Origin: RBG-13-68-16 sp050018455
Lineage (GTDB): Bacteria > Acidobacteriota > Thermoanaerobaculia > Thermoanaerobaculales > Thermoanaerobaculaceae
Length of the DNA stretch: 64,000 nt
Assembly (NCBI GenBank): GCA_050018455.1
Contig: JBEKAA010000007.1
Location: 1-64,000 of the forward strand
Direction: 5' to 3'
The translations under genes and the position numbers were made by a program. Each line of letters starts with the position of its first letter. Positions within the stretch are counted from its first letter, which is position 1. Below are positions 16,479 to 24,600 of this stretch, piece after piece. The notes under the pieces were generated by a model. The model was not told the DNA's origin. It did not search any database and saw only the letters and a list, made by a program, of their open reading frames with translations.

Positions 16479-17090
16479 TCAGAAGAACGTCTTTTCGCGC
16501 CTGTCCCTGGCTGTGACAATCAGGCTATCCTGAAGATAGACCTCCGTCAGAAATCCATCGAGTGCTGCATCGTCGGCGGTCGGTTGCAGCTCTGAGAGCA
16601 CCCGCCGAATGAAGTGAAGGCCCGGCGCTTTCTCTTCATCCTTCAGGATTACCTCGCTCGTGATGCCCTCTTGGTCAGGGTAGAACTGACCGACGATCTC
16701 CAGGGAACCGATGCGAATGGTCCTCTCGGCCTCAAGTGCCCAAGGGTACCGACGACGACGATCTTCACACTCCAGTTCGTCCATTTCGTCTCCGTCACTG
16801 AAGTAATCCGGCGGAACTGGCAGGGCGATCTCTGAAACGTCGTAGGGAATTCCGGAGAACTCAAAGTGCCTGCGGAGTACAGCAATTTCCTCTTCGGTAA
16901 AGGCCTCGCACAGCCGCTTTCGCAGTCGGTGAAGCCCCTCGGGAACGAAAGTCATGCCCAATATTGCCTGGCTGAGGCCGACCAGCGGCTTCTTGCGTTT
17001 TGCTTTCCAGTACACACGCACGTTGTGATACCGCATCCCATACTCCTCATCGTCCAACGTCTCGACCGTGGAAACCTCGTAGAGTTTCAT
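16479..17090 (-). CDS. Hypothetical island protein (203 aa)
   Basis: A 203-residue acidic protein starting MKLYEVSTVETLDDEEYGMRY. It looks like a compact soluble alpha/beta protein with a DGDEMDELECEDRRRR charged patch and a terminal LIVTARDRREKTFF. I recognise no family. Its ATG at 17090 overlaps the stop of the preceding 74-residue gene as ATGA, so it is probably translated by coupling, and 11 bases separate it from the TerS-like gene. Confidence 0.7.
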   Translation of the reverse strand: MKLYEVSTVETLDDEEYGMRYHNVRVYWKAKRKKPLVGLSQAILGMTFVPEGLHRLRKRLCEAFTEEEIAVLRRHFEFSGIPYDVSEIALPVPPDYFSDGDEMDELECEDRRRRYPWALEAERTIRIGSLEIVGQFYPDQEGITSEVILKDEEKAPGLHFIRRVLSELQPTADDAALDGFLTEVYLQDSLIVTARDRREKTFF

Positions 17091-17311
17091 CTCATCTTCC
17101 TTTCTCCTCGTGGAGCAGTTCGTTGCACTTCCTCGCCCAGCTTACGCCGTAGCTTGGACTTTCGGACGCGGACCCAACATCTGGTAAGCCAGACCCTCTT
17201 GCGCTCTTCACGCTGGTGTCCCCACCCTTGTCCAGCGGCGGCAGTTCGGGCAGAGCGAAACGGGTGGGCGCACTGACGGGGCAGATCGGCGAGGAGATCG
17301 GACGAGATCAC
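17087..17311 (-). CDS. Small basic protein coupled to the primase gene (74 aa)
   Basis: A perfect Shine-Dalgarno GGAGGTGAT (17315-17323, minus strand) overlaps the stop of the primase-helicase gene and leads to GTG 17311. The gene ends in an ATGA overlap with the next gene. The product begins MISSDLLADLPRQC and is strongly basic in its second half (EERKRVWLTRC, VRVRKSKLRRK), so it may bind nucleic acid. No family is recognised. Coding status rests on the very good initiation signal and on coupling at both ends. Confidence 0.6.
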   Translation of the reverse strand: MISSDLLADLPRQCAHPFRSARTAAAGQGWGHQREERKRVWLTRCWVRVRKSKLRRKLGEEVQRTAPRGERKMR

Positions 17312-17315
17312 GGGA

Positions 17316-20114
17316 TCACCTCCCTCCCGCGTCGCTGCCGTCCCGTGGCGCAGGTGGCGCTTGTGGCGCTTCATTTCCTGTCTGTTCTTCCCTGGACCCG
17401 AAACGGCTCCGCCAAGCGGCCTGATACGCGCGGTCGAGGCGCTCCCCTTCGTGGCACTTTCGCCCGTTCCCGCCTGCACATTCGGGGCATCGGGCGCGGT
17501 GGTCCTGGTAGGCCTTGAGCGCCCCTCCGGAGTCGAGAGGAGAAGAGTGGGGAAACGAAGCGCCACCAGCGCCACCTTGACCCAAATCAACCACCTTTGG
17601 GGAGTTACCTGGTGGCGCAGTGGGTGGCGCTAGTGGTGGCGCATCTTCGCGGGGCGACGAGGCAACGCCACCGTTGACGTACGTCTCGGTCTTCCCGAGC
17701 CTGATGATGGTCTTCTCCTTGTGATGCCGCCGCGGCGGCATGTCGACCGTATAGCCCAACGCTCGAAGGGTGGGCGCGAGCCGACGCACGGCGGCGGCCA
17801 TCGCCTGCGGGGTCACGGGCCAGCCGTGGGGAGGCCTCCATCCGTCCTCTAGCGGTTCAATCTCCCGGAGCAGTTCTGTGGGGCTGCCACTCCACCCACC
17901 CGTGTCTTGGATCAGCTTCTGAAGGGCAGCCGCCACGAGGTCCGAATCCACCACGTCACCGACGACGCGCTTCGCCAGTTCGCGGTAGGTTTCGAGCGCC
18001 GACGTACCCTCCACCGCGTCCAACGCCGCCAGGACCTTCGCGAAGTCCGCCATGCGCGGGTACTCGTCGAGCTTGACCGACGGCAACACGGCCAGGATGC
18101 GGGCGGTGAGATCGAGCAGGCCGCCGAGAATCGCAGGGCGGAGTCGCTCGAACTCGGCGTTGAGGTCGTTCTCGAGTTGGCGCCTCTTGGGGGGGATGGT
18201 CTCCAGTTCCATCAGCACGAGCCGATCCGCGAGATCGCCGCGCATCGCGCCTGGATCGATCGAGGTCAGCATCACGACGCGCCTGTACGCCAACACTGAC
18301 AGCGAGGAGTCGGTATAGAGTGCACGGCGCACGAGCGCGTCGCCGGTAACGGCGCGGCAGATGGCGTCGATGAGAAAGTCCGGAATCCTGCTGATGTTGT
18401 CGAGACAGACGACCCAGGAGCCGGCCGCTGCGACTGACCACCCCTCCACGTCACGTGGACTCGACCGCAGGGGAGCCGGCGACGGGTCGACGATCAGCAC
18501 GAGGTAGCGGGCGGCGCTGCTTTTGCCCGTTCCTTGTTCGCCTTGCAGCGCGAGCACAGGGTGCGGAATGCCTGGGATGAGCGCCGCCACAAGGAACCCC
18601 TTGAGAAGAGGCCACAGCGTCGCGTCGATGTTGATGAAGCGCAGGAGCAGGTCGAGGCTGCCAGCGCTCTCAGGCTCGCGGTACGCCCCGGTCAGCTCCG
18701 TCCGCCGGAACAGTACAGGTGAACGGTGCTCGACGCCCCACCCGATCCCTGGGCGGATGATGATCGCGCGGCCAGAGGGATCGCCCATGTCCAGGACGAT
18801 CGAGTCACCACTTCGGGCGAGGCGCAGTGCGACCGGCACGCGAGGCCGGTCCAGTGCTCTGCCCTCGAGGACCAAGAGCGCGTTCGCGATGGCGGTGGTG
18901 GAGGGAACCCGGTGATAGCGTTCCTGGTAGCGCGCCGCGAGCTCCGCGCGAATGGAGTCCCTGCCGCTTCGCAGCATCCGGGCGAGATTCGGCCCGTCCT
19001 TTCGGATGCCGAACGGTTCCCCCGCTTCCGACTGCCCGAAGTCGTACAGTTCCTCGGCGAGTTGTACGAGTTGGGTGGACTGGGAATCCCCGGACTTGCT
19101 GCTGGAATCCTGGTGTGCGCCGTTCACGAGTCCGCTGTCCGCCGCGTCGTTGGCCGGCTCGTCACCCTCATCACTCTGCAGTTCGGGTAAGGCCGCGAGC
19201 GCCTCATTTAGCTTCTCCCCCACGCGCCGGTGGAGGTAGTCCACGTCACCACCTTCACCGAGGTCGGCCGGGAGTTCCAGCGCCACGGCGTTGAGGCCCG
19301 CAGCGCGGAGTTTCCCGACGACCCCAATGGCGCCGCGCCGGCCGGTGTTGTCGAGGTCGTACACCACCTTCACGGTGTCGAAGCCGGCGGCCTTCAGCTC
19401 GGCCACGAGTTCGGGCGTCGGCGGTGTCCCCTCACCGGCGCACAGGCAGACGGCCGGAACACCCTCTTGAGAGCAGGCCCATACGGAGACTTCACCGTTC
19501 GGCATGACCACAGACCGCTGCTCAGCGTCCGGGGCGCGGCTCGCGAGCTCGGCGGCTCGTTCAAGGCCGTACCAGTGCGCGGTGCCGCCCGTCTTCAGCC
19601 ACTGGTACTTCGGCTTTGCGCCGTCGAGGTACTTGATCCTGTCAACGCCCGTGGTGGTCGGATAGATCAAGCCGCAGCGCCCGTTCCTGTGGCCTTTGCG
19701 CACGCCCCAGGTGGCACGCAGTTGAACCGAATCGAGTCGGCGCGCGCCAGCGAATGCCTCAAGCGTCGTGGGGCCTGACGGCGCTGGGCGCGAGCCTCCG
19801 TTGTTCTTGCTCGGCATCTCAACGCCGAGCCGTCGCGCCAGGTCGGCCATTGAGCCGCTTTCGCCGGTCGCGTGGTCCTTCCACGCGCCAGGGTCATGCT
19901 CGGTGTCCGGCTTGACGCTGAAGGACGGTTCTTCGTCGTCTCGCAGGGGCGACCGGATTGCGCCGATCCAGCCCTCGCGGTTCGGCTTCGGCAGCGTGCG
20001 CTTCGCCTGCCTAGCGGCGAGCACCGGCTCGACCTCGGGCCACAGCGGGCGCCACGCCTTCCGCTCCCGGCTCAGCGCGTCCTGGAGACGTTGGCGTCCT
20101 GTGGTTTCACTCAT
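17316..20114 (-). CDS. Toprim primase / AAA helicase replication protein of the island
   Basis: A 932-residue protein likely to prime and unwind DNA for replication of the element. Residues 1-110 resemble the N-terminal DNA-binding part of phage primases (SPLRDDEEPSFSV, GAWKDHATGESG). A Toprim-like segment follows (CLCAGEGTPP, then YDLDNTG near 252-258). A superfamily 3/AAA-type ATPase domain has Walker A GEQGTGKSS (about 525-533) and Walker B WVVCLDNISR (about 566). A C-terminal low-complexity tail carries CPECAGGNGRKCHEG, a possible zinc finger. The fused primase-helicase layout matches the Pri-Rep proteins of P4-like satellites and PICIs in kind, though I cannot say it is homologous in detail. 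The gene stands directly downstream of the AlpA-like regulator. Confidence 0.82.
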   Translation of the reverse strand: MSETTGRQRLQDALSRERKAWRPLWPEVEPVLAARQAKRTLPKPNREGWIGAIRSPLRDDEEPSFSVKPDTEHDPGAWKDHATGESGSMADLARRLGVEMPSKNNGGSRPAPSGPTTLEAFAGARRLDSVQLRATWGVRKGHRNGRCGLIYPTTTGVDRIKYLDGAKPKYQWLKTGGTAHWYGLERAAELASRAPDAEQRSVVMPNGEVSVWACSQEGVPAVCLCAGEGTPPTPELVAELKAAGFDTVKVVYDLDNTGRRGAIGVVGKLRAAGLNAVALELPADLGEGGDVDYLHRRVGEKLNEALAALPELQSDEGDEPANDAADSGLVNGAHQDSSSKSGDSQSTQLVQLAEELYDFGQSEAGEPFGIRKDGPNLARMLRSGRDSIRAELAARYQERYHRVPSTTAIANALLVLEGRALDRPRVPVALRLARSGDSIVLDMGDPSGRAIIIRPGIGWGVEHRSPVLFRRTELTGAYREPESAGSLDLLLRFINIDATLWPLLKGFLVAALIPGIPHPVLALQGEQGTGKSSAARYLVLIVDPSPAPLRSSPRDVEGWSVAAAGSWVVCLDNISRIPDFLIDAICRAVTGDALVRRALYTDSSLSVLAYRRVVMLTSIDPGAMRGDLADRLVLMELETIPPKRRQLENDLNAEFERLRPAILGGLLDLTARILAVLPSVKLDEYPRMADFAKVLAALDAVEGTSALETYRELAKRVVGDVVDSDLVAAALQKLIQDTGGWSGSPTELLREIEPLEDGWRPPHGWPVTPQAMAAAVRRLAPTLRALGYTVDMPPRRHHKEKTIIRLGKTETYVNGGVASSPREDAPPLAPPTAPPGNSPKVVDLGQGGAGGASFPHSSPLDSGGALKAYQDHRARCPECAGGNGRKCHEGERLDRAYQAAWRSRFGSREEQTGNEAPQAPPAPRDGSDAGGR

Positions 20115-20144
20115 GGGGTGCCGTGTCCTGGAACAGGGCGTCGT

Positions 20145-20375
20145 TCATCGCTCACCCCTCTTCCGGGGCGACCTTGCACCGCGGGCACGAGCGCCGGGCT
20201 GGCGGTTGGCTGCGATGTAGTCCTCGAGGTCGCTTTCCAAGATCCTCTTCCCGCGCACGCCAACTTTGACCGTCGGGATCGGAATGCGGCCGGAGTGCAG
20301 GCCTTCGCGAAGCGACGCCTCGGTGGTGTCGAGAACCTCGGCCACCCGCGCGTACTTCAAGAGTCGTGTGTTCAT
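20145..20375 (-). CDS. AlpA/excisionase-type helix-turn-helix protein
   Basis: A 76-residue DNA-binding protein. TRLLKYARVAEVLDTTEASLREGLHSG followed by RIPIPTVKVG and RILESDLEDYI is the winged HTH pattern of MerR/AlpA/Xis proteins. In P4-like satellites and Gram-negative PICIs AlpA activates excision and the replication genes. GGGAG-CAAGG precedes ATG 20375. The C-terminal tail is arginine rich. It lies 30 bases before the primase-helicase gene, as expected for an early regulator. Confidence 0.82.
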   Translation of the reverse strand: MNTRLLKYARVAEVLDTTEASLREGLHSGRIPIPTVKVGVRGKRILESDLEDYIAANRQPGARARGARSPRKRGER

Positions 20376-20464
20376 CCTTGCTCCCTGTGGGCCGGTGCAT
20401 TTACTAGCCCACGAGAGCGAGCATAGTCTAACGCAAGTTATGACAGTATTTTACGGGTCCGCAG

Positions 20465-21562
20465 CTAGCTGCTAACCCGAGTTTTCCCAGCCCGTACAAG
20501 GATCGAATGGACGGTGGAGGTGGTCAGTTCTCCCCCGCCCTTGACTTGGTACGGTGGGGGGGGCACGTCACCGTTGGCGAGAGCTTCGTTCCATTTCTTG
20601 CTGATTGCTTTCCACCTGGCTTCCTGCACCACCTTGTGCTTGCGGCGCACCTGGCGCAGTTTCTTGTCCGCGCTCACAACCCAGTCATCTCGCTTCGTGC
20701 GCCATGCCTTGCCAGCCGCGCCCCCGTAGAGAACCTCCCCGCCTTTCGTGCGCTGCTTCCTTTCCTCAGCACCGCGTTCGGCGTCGTCTTCGAGCGACAC
20801 TAACCCCAGCCGCAATTGCAACCGACCGAGGGACAACGCGTAGAGCACGGCCGTCTCCGCGTCGCCCTTGTTAAGGTGGTACCGAAGTTCGCGCAGGTGA
20901 AAGAGCAGACGGTGGGCGGCCTCGCAGCGTTCACAGGCGCGAGCCGGGAGTTTGCTCGACCGGCGGCGCGGTTCGTTGTGCTCCACAATTGGCACTTGGT
21001 TGAACACGCCCCCGAAAGTATGGCGCAAGACATCCTGCACCTCGGGGGTGAGTTTCGCGATCGCCTCCCCAACGACCTCAGTGTGTTCTTCGAGGATCCT
21101 GTGGGCGGCCTTCTCCGCGGCCTGTAGCTGGACTTCGAGCCCGCCGCGAGCCTGTAGCTGGAACTCGAGCCTGCCGCGAGCAGTGCTGCGCGCGACCTTC
21201 TGCGCATCGGGTTCGAGTTTCGCGATCACCGCCTCAATTGACGCATTGGTGACCCCGGTGTGCTCCAAGAGCATCGCGCGCGCGTGGTCCTGAGCGACCG
21301 AACGGCACAGTTTGAGCCTGCCTTCGGTGGCCTTCACGTACGCTTCGAACCCGCCATGGGTATCGAGCCCAAGCGACTGCTTCGCTGATGCTCGTGTCTT
21401 CCGCCGTGGTCTGGCCATAATTGCACCGCCTCCGCCCATGCCGGGCGTGGGAACGCGAGCACCGTGCCGACGCCCTTGGCCACCGTGAGGATGCTCGCCA
21501 TCGTCGCCTTTATTGCGGCGTTCACTTCGGGGGGCTTGCCTGAATTTGCCGGTCCTAGTCAT
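20465..21562 (-). CDS. Hypothetical island protein coupled to the integrase gene
   Basis: Up to 365 residues. ATG 21562 overlaps the stop of integrase 2 as ATGA; an alternative ATG at 21418, after GGAGG, gives 317 residues (MARPRRKTRASAKQ). The protein is charged and helical. It holds a ten-residue tandem repeat (QLQARG-G/R-LE-V/F) encoded by a 30-base direct repeat, a CERCEAA motif and a basic C-terminal region. I recognise no domain. Its slot between integrase and AlpA is where satellites often carry regulatory or interference genes, but nothing in the sequence shows such a function. Confidence 0.7.
   Translation of the reverse strand: MTRTGKFRQAPRSERRNKGDDGEHPHGGQGRRHGARVPTPGMGGGGAIMARPRRKTRASAKQSLGLDTHGGFEAYVKATEGRLKLCRSVAQDHARAMLLEHTGVTNASIEAVIAKLEPDAQKVARSTARGRLEFQLQARGGLEVQLQAAEKAAHRILEEHTEVVGEAIAKLTPEVQDVLRHTFGGVFNQVPIVEHNEPRRRSSKLPARACERCEAAHRLLFHLRELRYHLNKGDAETAVLYALSLGRLQLRLGLVSLEDDAERGAEERKQRTKGGEVLYGGAAGKAWRTKRDDWVVSADKKLRQVRRKHKVVQEARWKAISKKWNEALANGDVPPPPYQVKGGGELTTSTVHSILVRAGKTRVSS
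21121..21180 (-). repeat. 30-base in-frame tandem duplication
   Basis: Two 30-base units (21121-21150 and 21151-21180) differ at three or so positions and encode consecutive QLQARG-type decapeptides. Being a multiple of three it keeps the frame open. Confidence 0.8.
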
Positions 21563-22938
21563 CGTCTTGCCTTCCGTGTGGGCTTCATCTCGACAACTTT
21601 TTTCTCGTCGGCCTCGGCCTCAACGCCAGCCTTCACGAACGCCGTCGAGACCGCCTGCATTGCCGCGCGTACCGGGTCCAGGTCCAGACGCGCGTACACC
21701 GCAGTCGCCGCGAGAGACTTGTGGCCGAGAGCCTTTCCGATCACGAACGCATTCGCCCCCTGCCCGGCGAGCCACGAGCCCATCGTGCGACGAAGGTCAT
21801 GAAGCCGGAGGTCCGCGATCTTGGCGCGTTTGAGCACGCGCCGCCAGGGAATCTGCGGTTCGACGAAGTGCCCGGTTCTCCCCCAGCCCGGGAACACGAA
21901 CGTTGCGCCCTGCTCTGCCTTCCTGCGTTCGATGGCGCGGAGACGTACGTCTCGGAAGGTCCAGCGACTTGCATCGGCGTGTACCGTCGTGGCGGCGTGC
22001 TCGAGGAGATTGTCTCGCTCGGTTTGCCGCCGGAGCAGGATCGCCAGCGCCTCGCCCACGAGCGGAATGTTCATCGCCGTGCCGCTTTTGCTCTCGGCGG
22101 CCGGGATCCGCCACGCGCCCTTCTCGAGGTCCAGGTCCGCCCACTTCATCGCCTGGACGTTCGCGCGACGCGCCCCGGTATACAGGAGCAGCTTGAAGAA
22201 ATCCTGATGGTCGACGGGCTCGGCCTCGATCGCCTGGAGCAAACGCCCGAGTTCGGCCGGGTGCAGGAAGCGCTCGCGCGACTCTTCGCGGTTTGCCTTG
22301 ACACCGTGGCAGGGGTTCACGCCGACCCAGCGGGCGGGCGCCAGGTCGCGCACGATGGCGAACGAGCACGCGGCCGACAGCAGACTGAGGGCCCGGTTCG
22401 TGCGCACCCTCGATTTCTCGCTGGCACGGACGTGCCACTCGGCGACGCGCCGCCGGGTGACGTCCGAGAGCTTGAACGCGACCAGCGGCGCAAGGTAGTC
22501 GCGCGTGAGCTGCGCGGCAGCCTCCGCGGCGCCGGGTTTCCGGTTCGGTTTCAGATGGTCCTCGGCATACTTGGCGAGCAGCTCCCCGAGGTTCATCTCA
22601 GCCCGACGCTCCCGGGTCTCTTCGCTGGGATCCTTGCCATCGGCGAGCTCCCCCCGCGCGCTCTGAGCCTTCCTCCGGGCCGCCGGCACGGTCAGTCCGG
22701 GGAAGCGTCCGAGCTGCAGACGCCGCGACTGCCCGGCCGCTCTGAACCGGAAGTAGAACGTGCGAACGCCGCTCGGCAGCACGAGGAGACCCAGGCCGCG
22801 CTCGTCCTCGTCCCACACGTAGTACGGCGTTTCGCCCGGTTTGTACTCCTCGAGGGCCTCTTTCGTGAAGTGAATCCTCGTCGTGCCCTCGGCTCCGTTG
22901 CCCTGCCGTTGCCTCACTGTGCGCTCAGAATGGCTCAT
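21559..22938 (-). CDS. P4-type tyrosine integrase (int2)
   Basis: A 459-residue recombinase with a DUF4102-like arm-binding N-terminus (FTKEALEEYKPGETPYYVWDED, then LGRFPGLTVPAARRKAQ), a core-binding domain and a complete catalytic domain. Arg in TGARRANVQ (about 253), HDLRRTMGSW (His-x-x-Arg), LGHKS and Tyr in TAVYARLD (about 415) are all present. P4-type integrases usually recombine at the 3' end of a tRNA gene; none is seen beside it. GGAGG precedes ATG 22938. It is the first gene of a co-directional island set that ends at int1. Confidence 0.93.
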   Translation of the reverse strand: MSHSERTVRQRQGNGAEGTTRIHFTKEALEEYKPGETPYYVWDEDERGLGLLVLPSGVRTFYFRFRAAGQSRRLQLGRFPGLTVPAARRKAQSARGELADGKDPSEETRERRAEMNLGELLAKYAEDHLKPNRKPGAAEAAAQLTRDYLAPLVAFKLSDVTRRRVAEWHVRASEKSRVRTNRALSLLSAACSFAIVRDLAPARWVGVNPCHGVKANREESRERFLHPAELGRLLQAIEAEPVDHQDFFKLLLYTGARRANVQAMKWADLDLEKGAWRIPAAESKSGTAMNIPLVGEALAILLRRQTERDNLLEHAATTVHADASRWTFRDVRLRAIERRKAEQGATFVFPGWGRTGHFVEPQIPWRRVLKRAKIADLRLHDLRRTMGSWLAGQGANAFVIGKALGHKSLAATAVYARLDLDPVRAAMQAVSTAFVKAGVEAEADEKKVVEMKPTRKARR

Positions 22939-23102
22939 GGTGGCTCGCCTCCACTAGCATACATGATCGGGCCACAAGTCAATTCTGTCAAGGAGGTTAC
23001 GCCTGGGAAAGCCGGTCCGGGCTACGTTCCCCGGTAAGGGCATATTTCTCAGTACGTTGGGTGTGCACCTCCGAGCGCCTCCGGCCGGCTCCGGGGTAGA
23101 TG

Positions 23103-24581
23103 CTACTTCACGACCGGCTTCAGCGTGAGCGGGTCGCGCAAAGGCAACCTCACGACCGGGCCGAGCTTCTCGAACCTCGCCTCGGGGTGGTCGGGATGCC
23201 CTTTGAGGATCTCATCGACGTTCCCGACCACGAGGATGATGAGTTGGTCGGGCTTGATGCGCGCCGTGGCGGCCTTTGCGACATCGGCGCCTGTGACCGC
23301 CCCGACCCGCTTGCGGTAGCCCTTCCAGTACTCGTGAGGTCGTCCCACCAGCTCGTCCTGAGCGTAACGCGTCACCGTCTTGAGCCTGCTCTCGAAGGTG
23401 CGCGGAAGCGTCTCGGTGAACGAACTCTTGCTCGTGCTCAGCTCGCTCTCGCTCACGGTCCCGGTCCGGATCTTGGCGATGAGTTCGGTCGTGAGCACGA
23501 CCGCCCGAGCGCAGGTCGAGGACTTGGACTGGAAGTAGGCGTGGAACACCCCGGGGTAGACGTCCCCGATGGCGTACCGCGAGTACGCCGAATACGCGAG
23601 GCCCTCGTCCGAGCGGACGCGCGACATCATCCACGCGGTGAACCCGCCGCCGCCAAGGATGTCGTTGGCGACCGACACGGCGAACTCGTCGGCGAGAGGA
23701 CGCTTGATGCCGATGTGGCCCATCGATACGCGGCCCTGGTTGACGTCGGGCTTGTCGACCATGTAGACGCCCGGCTTTGCCGTTGCCGAGGGCTGGGGCA
23801 CCGGGGGCGCGACCTGCCCGGCAGCCTTCCACGCGCCCAGGGTCGCATTGAGCTTGGCGATCATGGCGGCCCGGTCGAAGTCGCCCGCGACCGCGACGAC
23901 GAAGTTGGCCGGGTTGGCGAGACGTCTCTGGAACGAGAGCAGGTCGTCGCGGGTGATTCCGTCCACCGACGCCTTCGTGGCCAGCTTGTTGAGCCAGTAT
24001 TCATCGCCGTAGATGAGGCGGTCCCACTCTCGGTCCTCGATGGCTTCCGTGTCGTCGTTGCGGCGCTTCATCTCCGAGAGCATGTCCTCCTTGGCCTTGG
24101 CGAGCCGCGCTTCCTCGAAGCGTGGTTCCCTCAGGACGTCCATGAGAAGGCCGAGGCCGCGGTCGATATCCTTGGAAAGGAGGTTGAGACTGACGCTCCC
24201 GGATACGCCTCCCACAGATGTCGAGAGCGTGGCCGCGAGGAAGTCGAGCTCTTCGTCCAGCAACTTGGCGTCGAGCTTCCCGGCGCCGCCGGTCCTCCAG
24301 ACAGCCTCCGTCAGTTCTGCGAGGCCCTCCTTGCCGACGGGTTCCATGTACTGGCCGCCGCGGAAGAAGACCTGGACCGTGACGAGCGGGAGCATCGTGT
24401 CGGATGCGATGTAGCAGGGGACGCCGTTCGCCAGCCTGACCCGCAGCGCTGTGGCGTCCGGCACGTCGAACTTCATCGGGGGAAACTTGAGCTGTTCTGG
24501 CCTCGCCGGGATCTCGCCCGCAAAGGCGGCAACCGAGGCCAGGATGATCGCGACAGCCAATTTGCTCTTCGTGTGTCGCAT
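23103..24581 (-). CDS. M16-family peptidase, catalytically inactive partner
   Basis: A 492-residue M16 (pitrilysin/insulinase-like) protein with a signal peptide (MRHTKSKLAVAIILASVAAFAG). It has the two-domain M16 fold, including the partner region (ILGGGGFTAWMMSRVRSDEGLAY) that completes the chamber. The zinc motif HxxEH is absent: the equivalent position reads GLAELTEAVWRTGG. M16 enzymes of this type work as heterodimers of one active and one inactive subunit. The active partner is the next gene upstream, 19 bases away on the same strand. ATG 24581 is chosen because it follows GGAGA and starts a good signal peptide. Confidence 0.9.
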   Translation of the reverse strand: MRHTKSKLAVAIILASVAAFAGEIPARPEQLKFPPMKFDVPDATALRVRLANGVPCYIASDTMLPLVTVQVFFRGGQYMEPVGKEGLAELTEAVWRTGGAGKLDAKLLDEELDFLAATLSTSVGGVSGSVSLNLLSKDIDRGLGLLMDVLREPRFEEARLAKAKEDMLSEMKRRNDDTEAIEDREWDRLIYGDEYWLNKLATKASVDGITRDDLLSFQRRLANPANFVVAVAGDFDRAAMIAKLNATLGAWKAAGQVAPPVPQPSATAKPGVYMVDKPDVNQGRVSMGHIGIKRPLADEFAVSVANDILGGGGFTAWMMSRVRSDEGLAYSAYSRYAIGDVYPGVFHAYFQSKSSTCARAVVLTTELIAKIRTGTVSESELSTSKSSFTETLPRTFESRLKTVTRYAQDELVGRPHEYWKGYRKRVGAVTGADVAKAATARIKPDQLIILVVGNVDEILKGHPDHPEARFEKLGPVVRLPLRDPLTLKPVVK

Positions 24582-24600
24582 CGGGGTCTTCTCCTCTCCC

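Larger units (their letters stand above)
12320..22960. mobile_element. Phage-satellite-like (PICI-like) integrative element
   Basis: All genes from int2 (22938) to int1 (12164) lie on the minus strand with tight spacing or overlaps. Reading from right to left: integrase, unknown, AlpA, primase-helicase, small basic protein, unknown, TerS-like, TerL ATPase, TerL nuclease, unknown, integrase. The order integrase-AlpA-primase-terminase is that of Gram-negative phage-inducible chromosomal islands and P4-like satellites. No capsid, portal, tail or lysis gene is visible. Exact ends are not proven: the left edge falls inside an HU-like gene, the right edge between 22939 and 23100. A remnant prophage is the main alternative. 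Confidence 0.7.

Noticed and set aside
21721..23037. A 438-codon plus-strand frame over integrase 2
   Set aside because: Antisense shadow; the integrase on the other strand has all catalytic residues.
22939..23102. A tRNA gene as the target of the P4-type integrase
   Set aside because: No cloverleaf or T-arm consensus can be made; the remaining HU half was also not found here.
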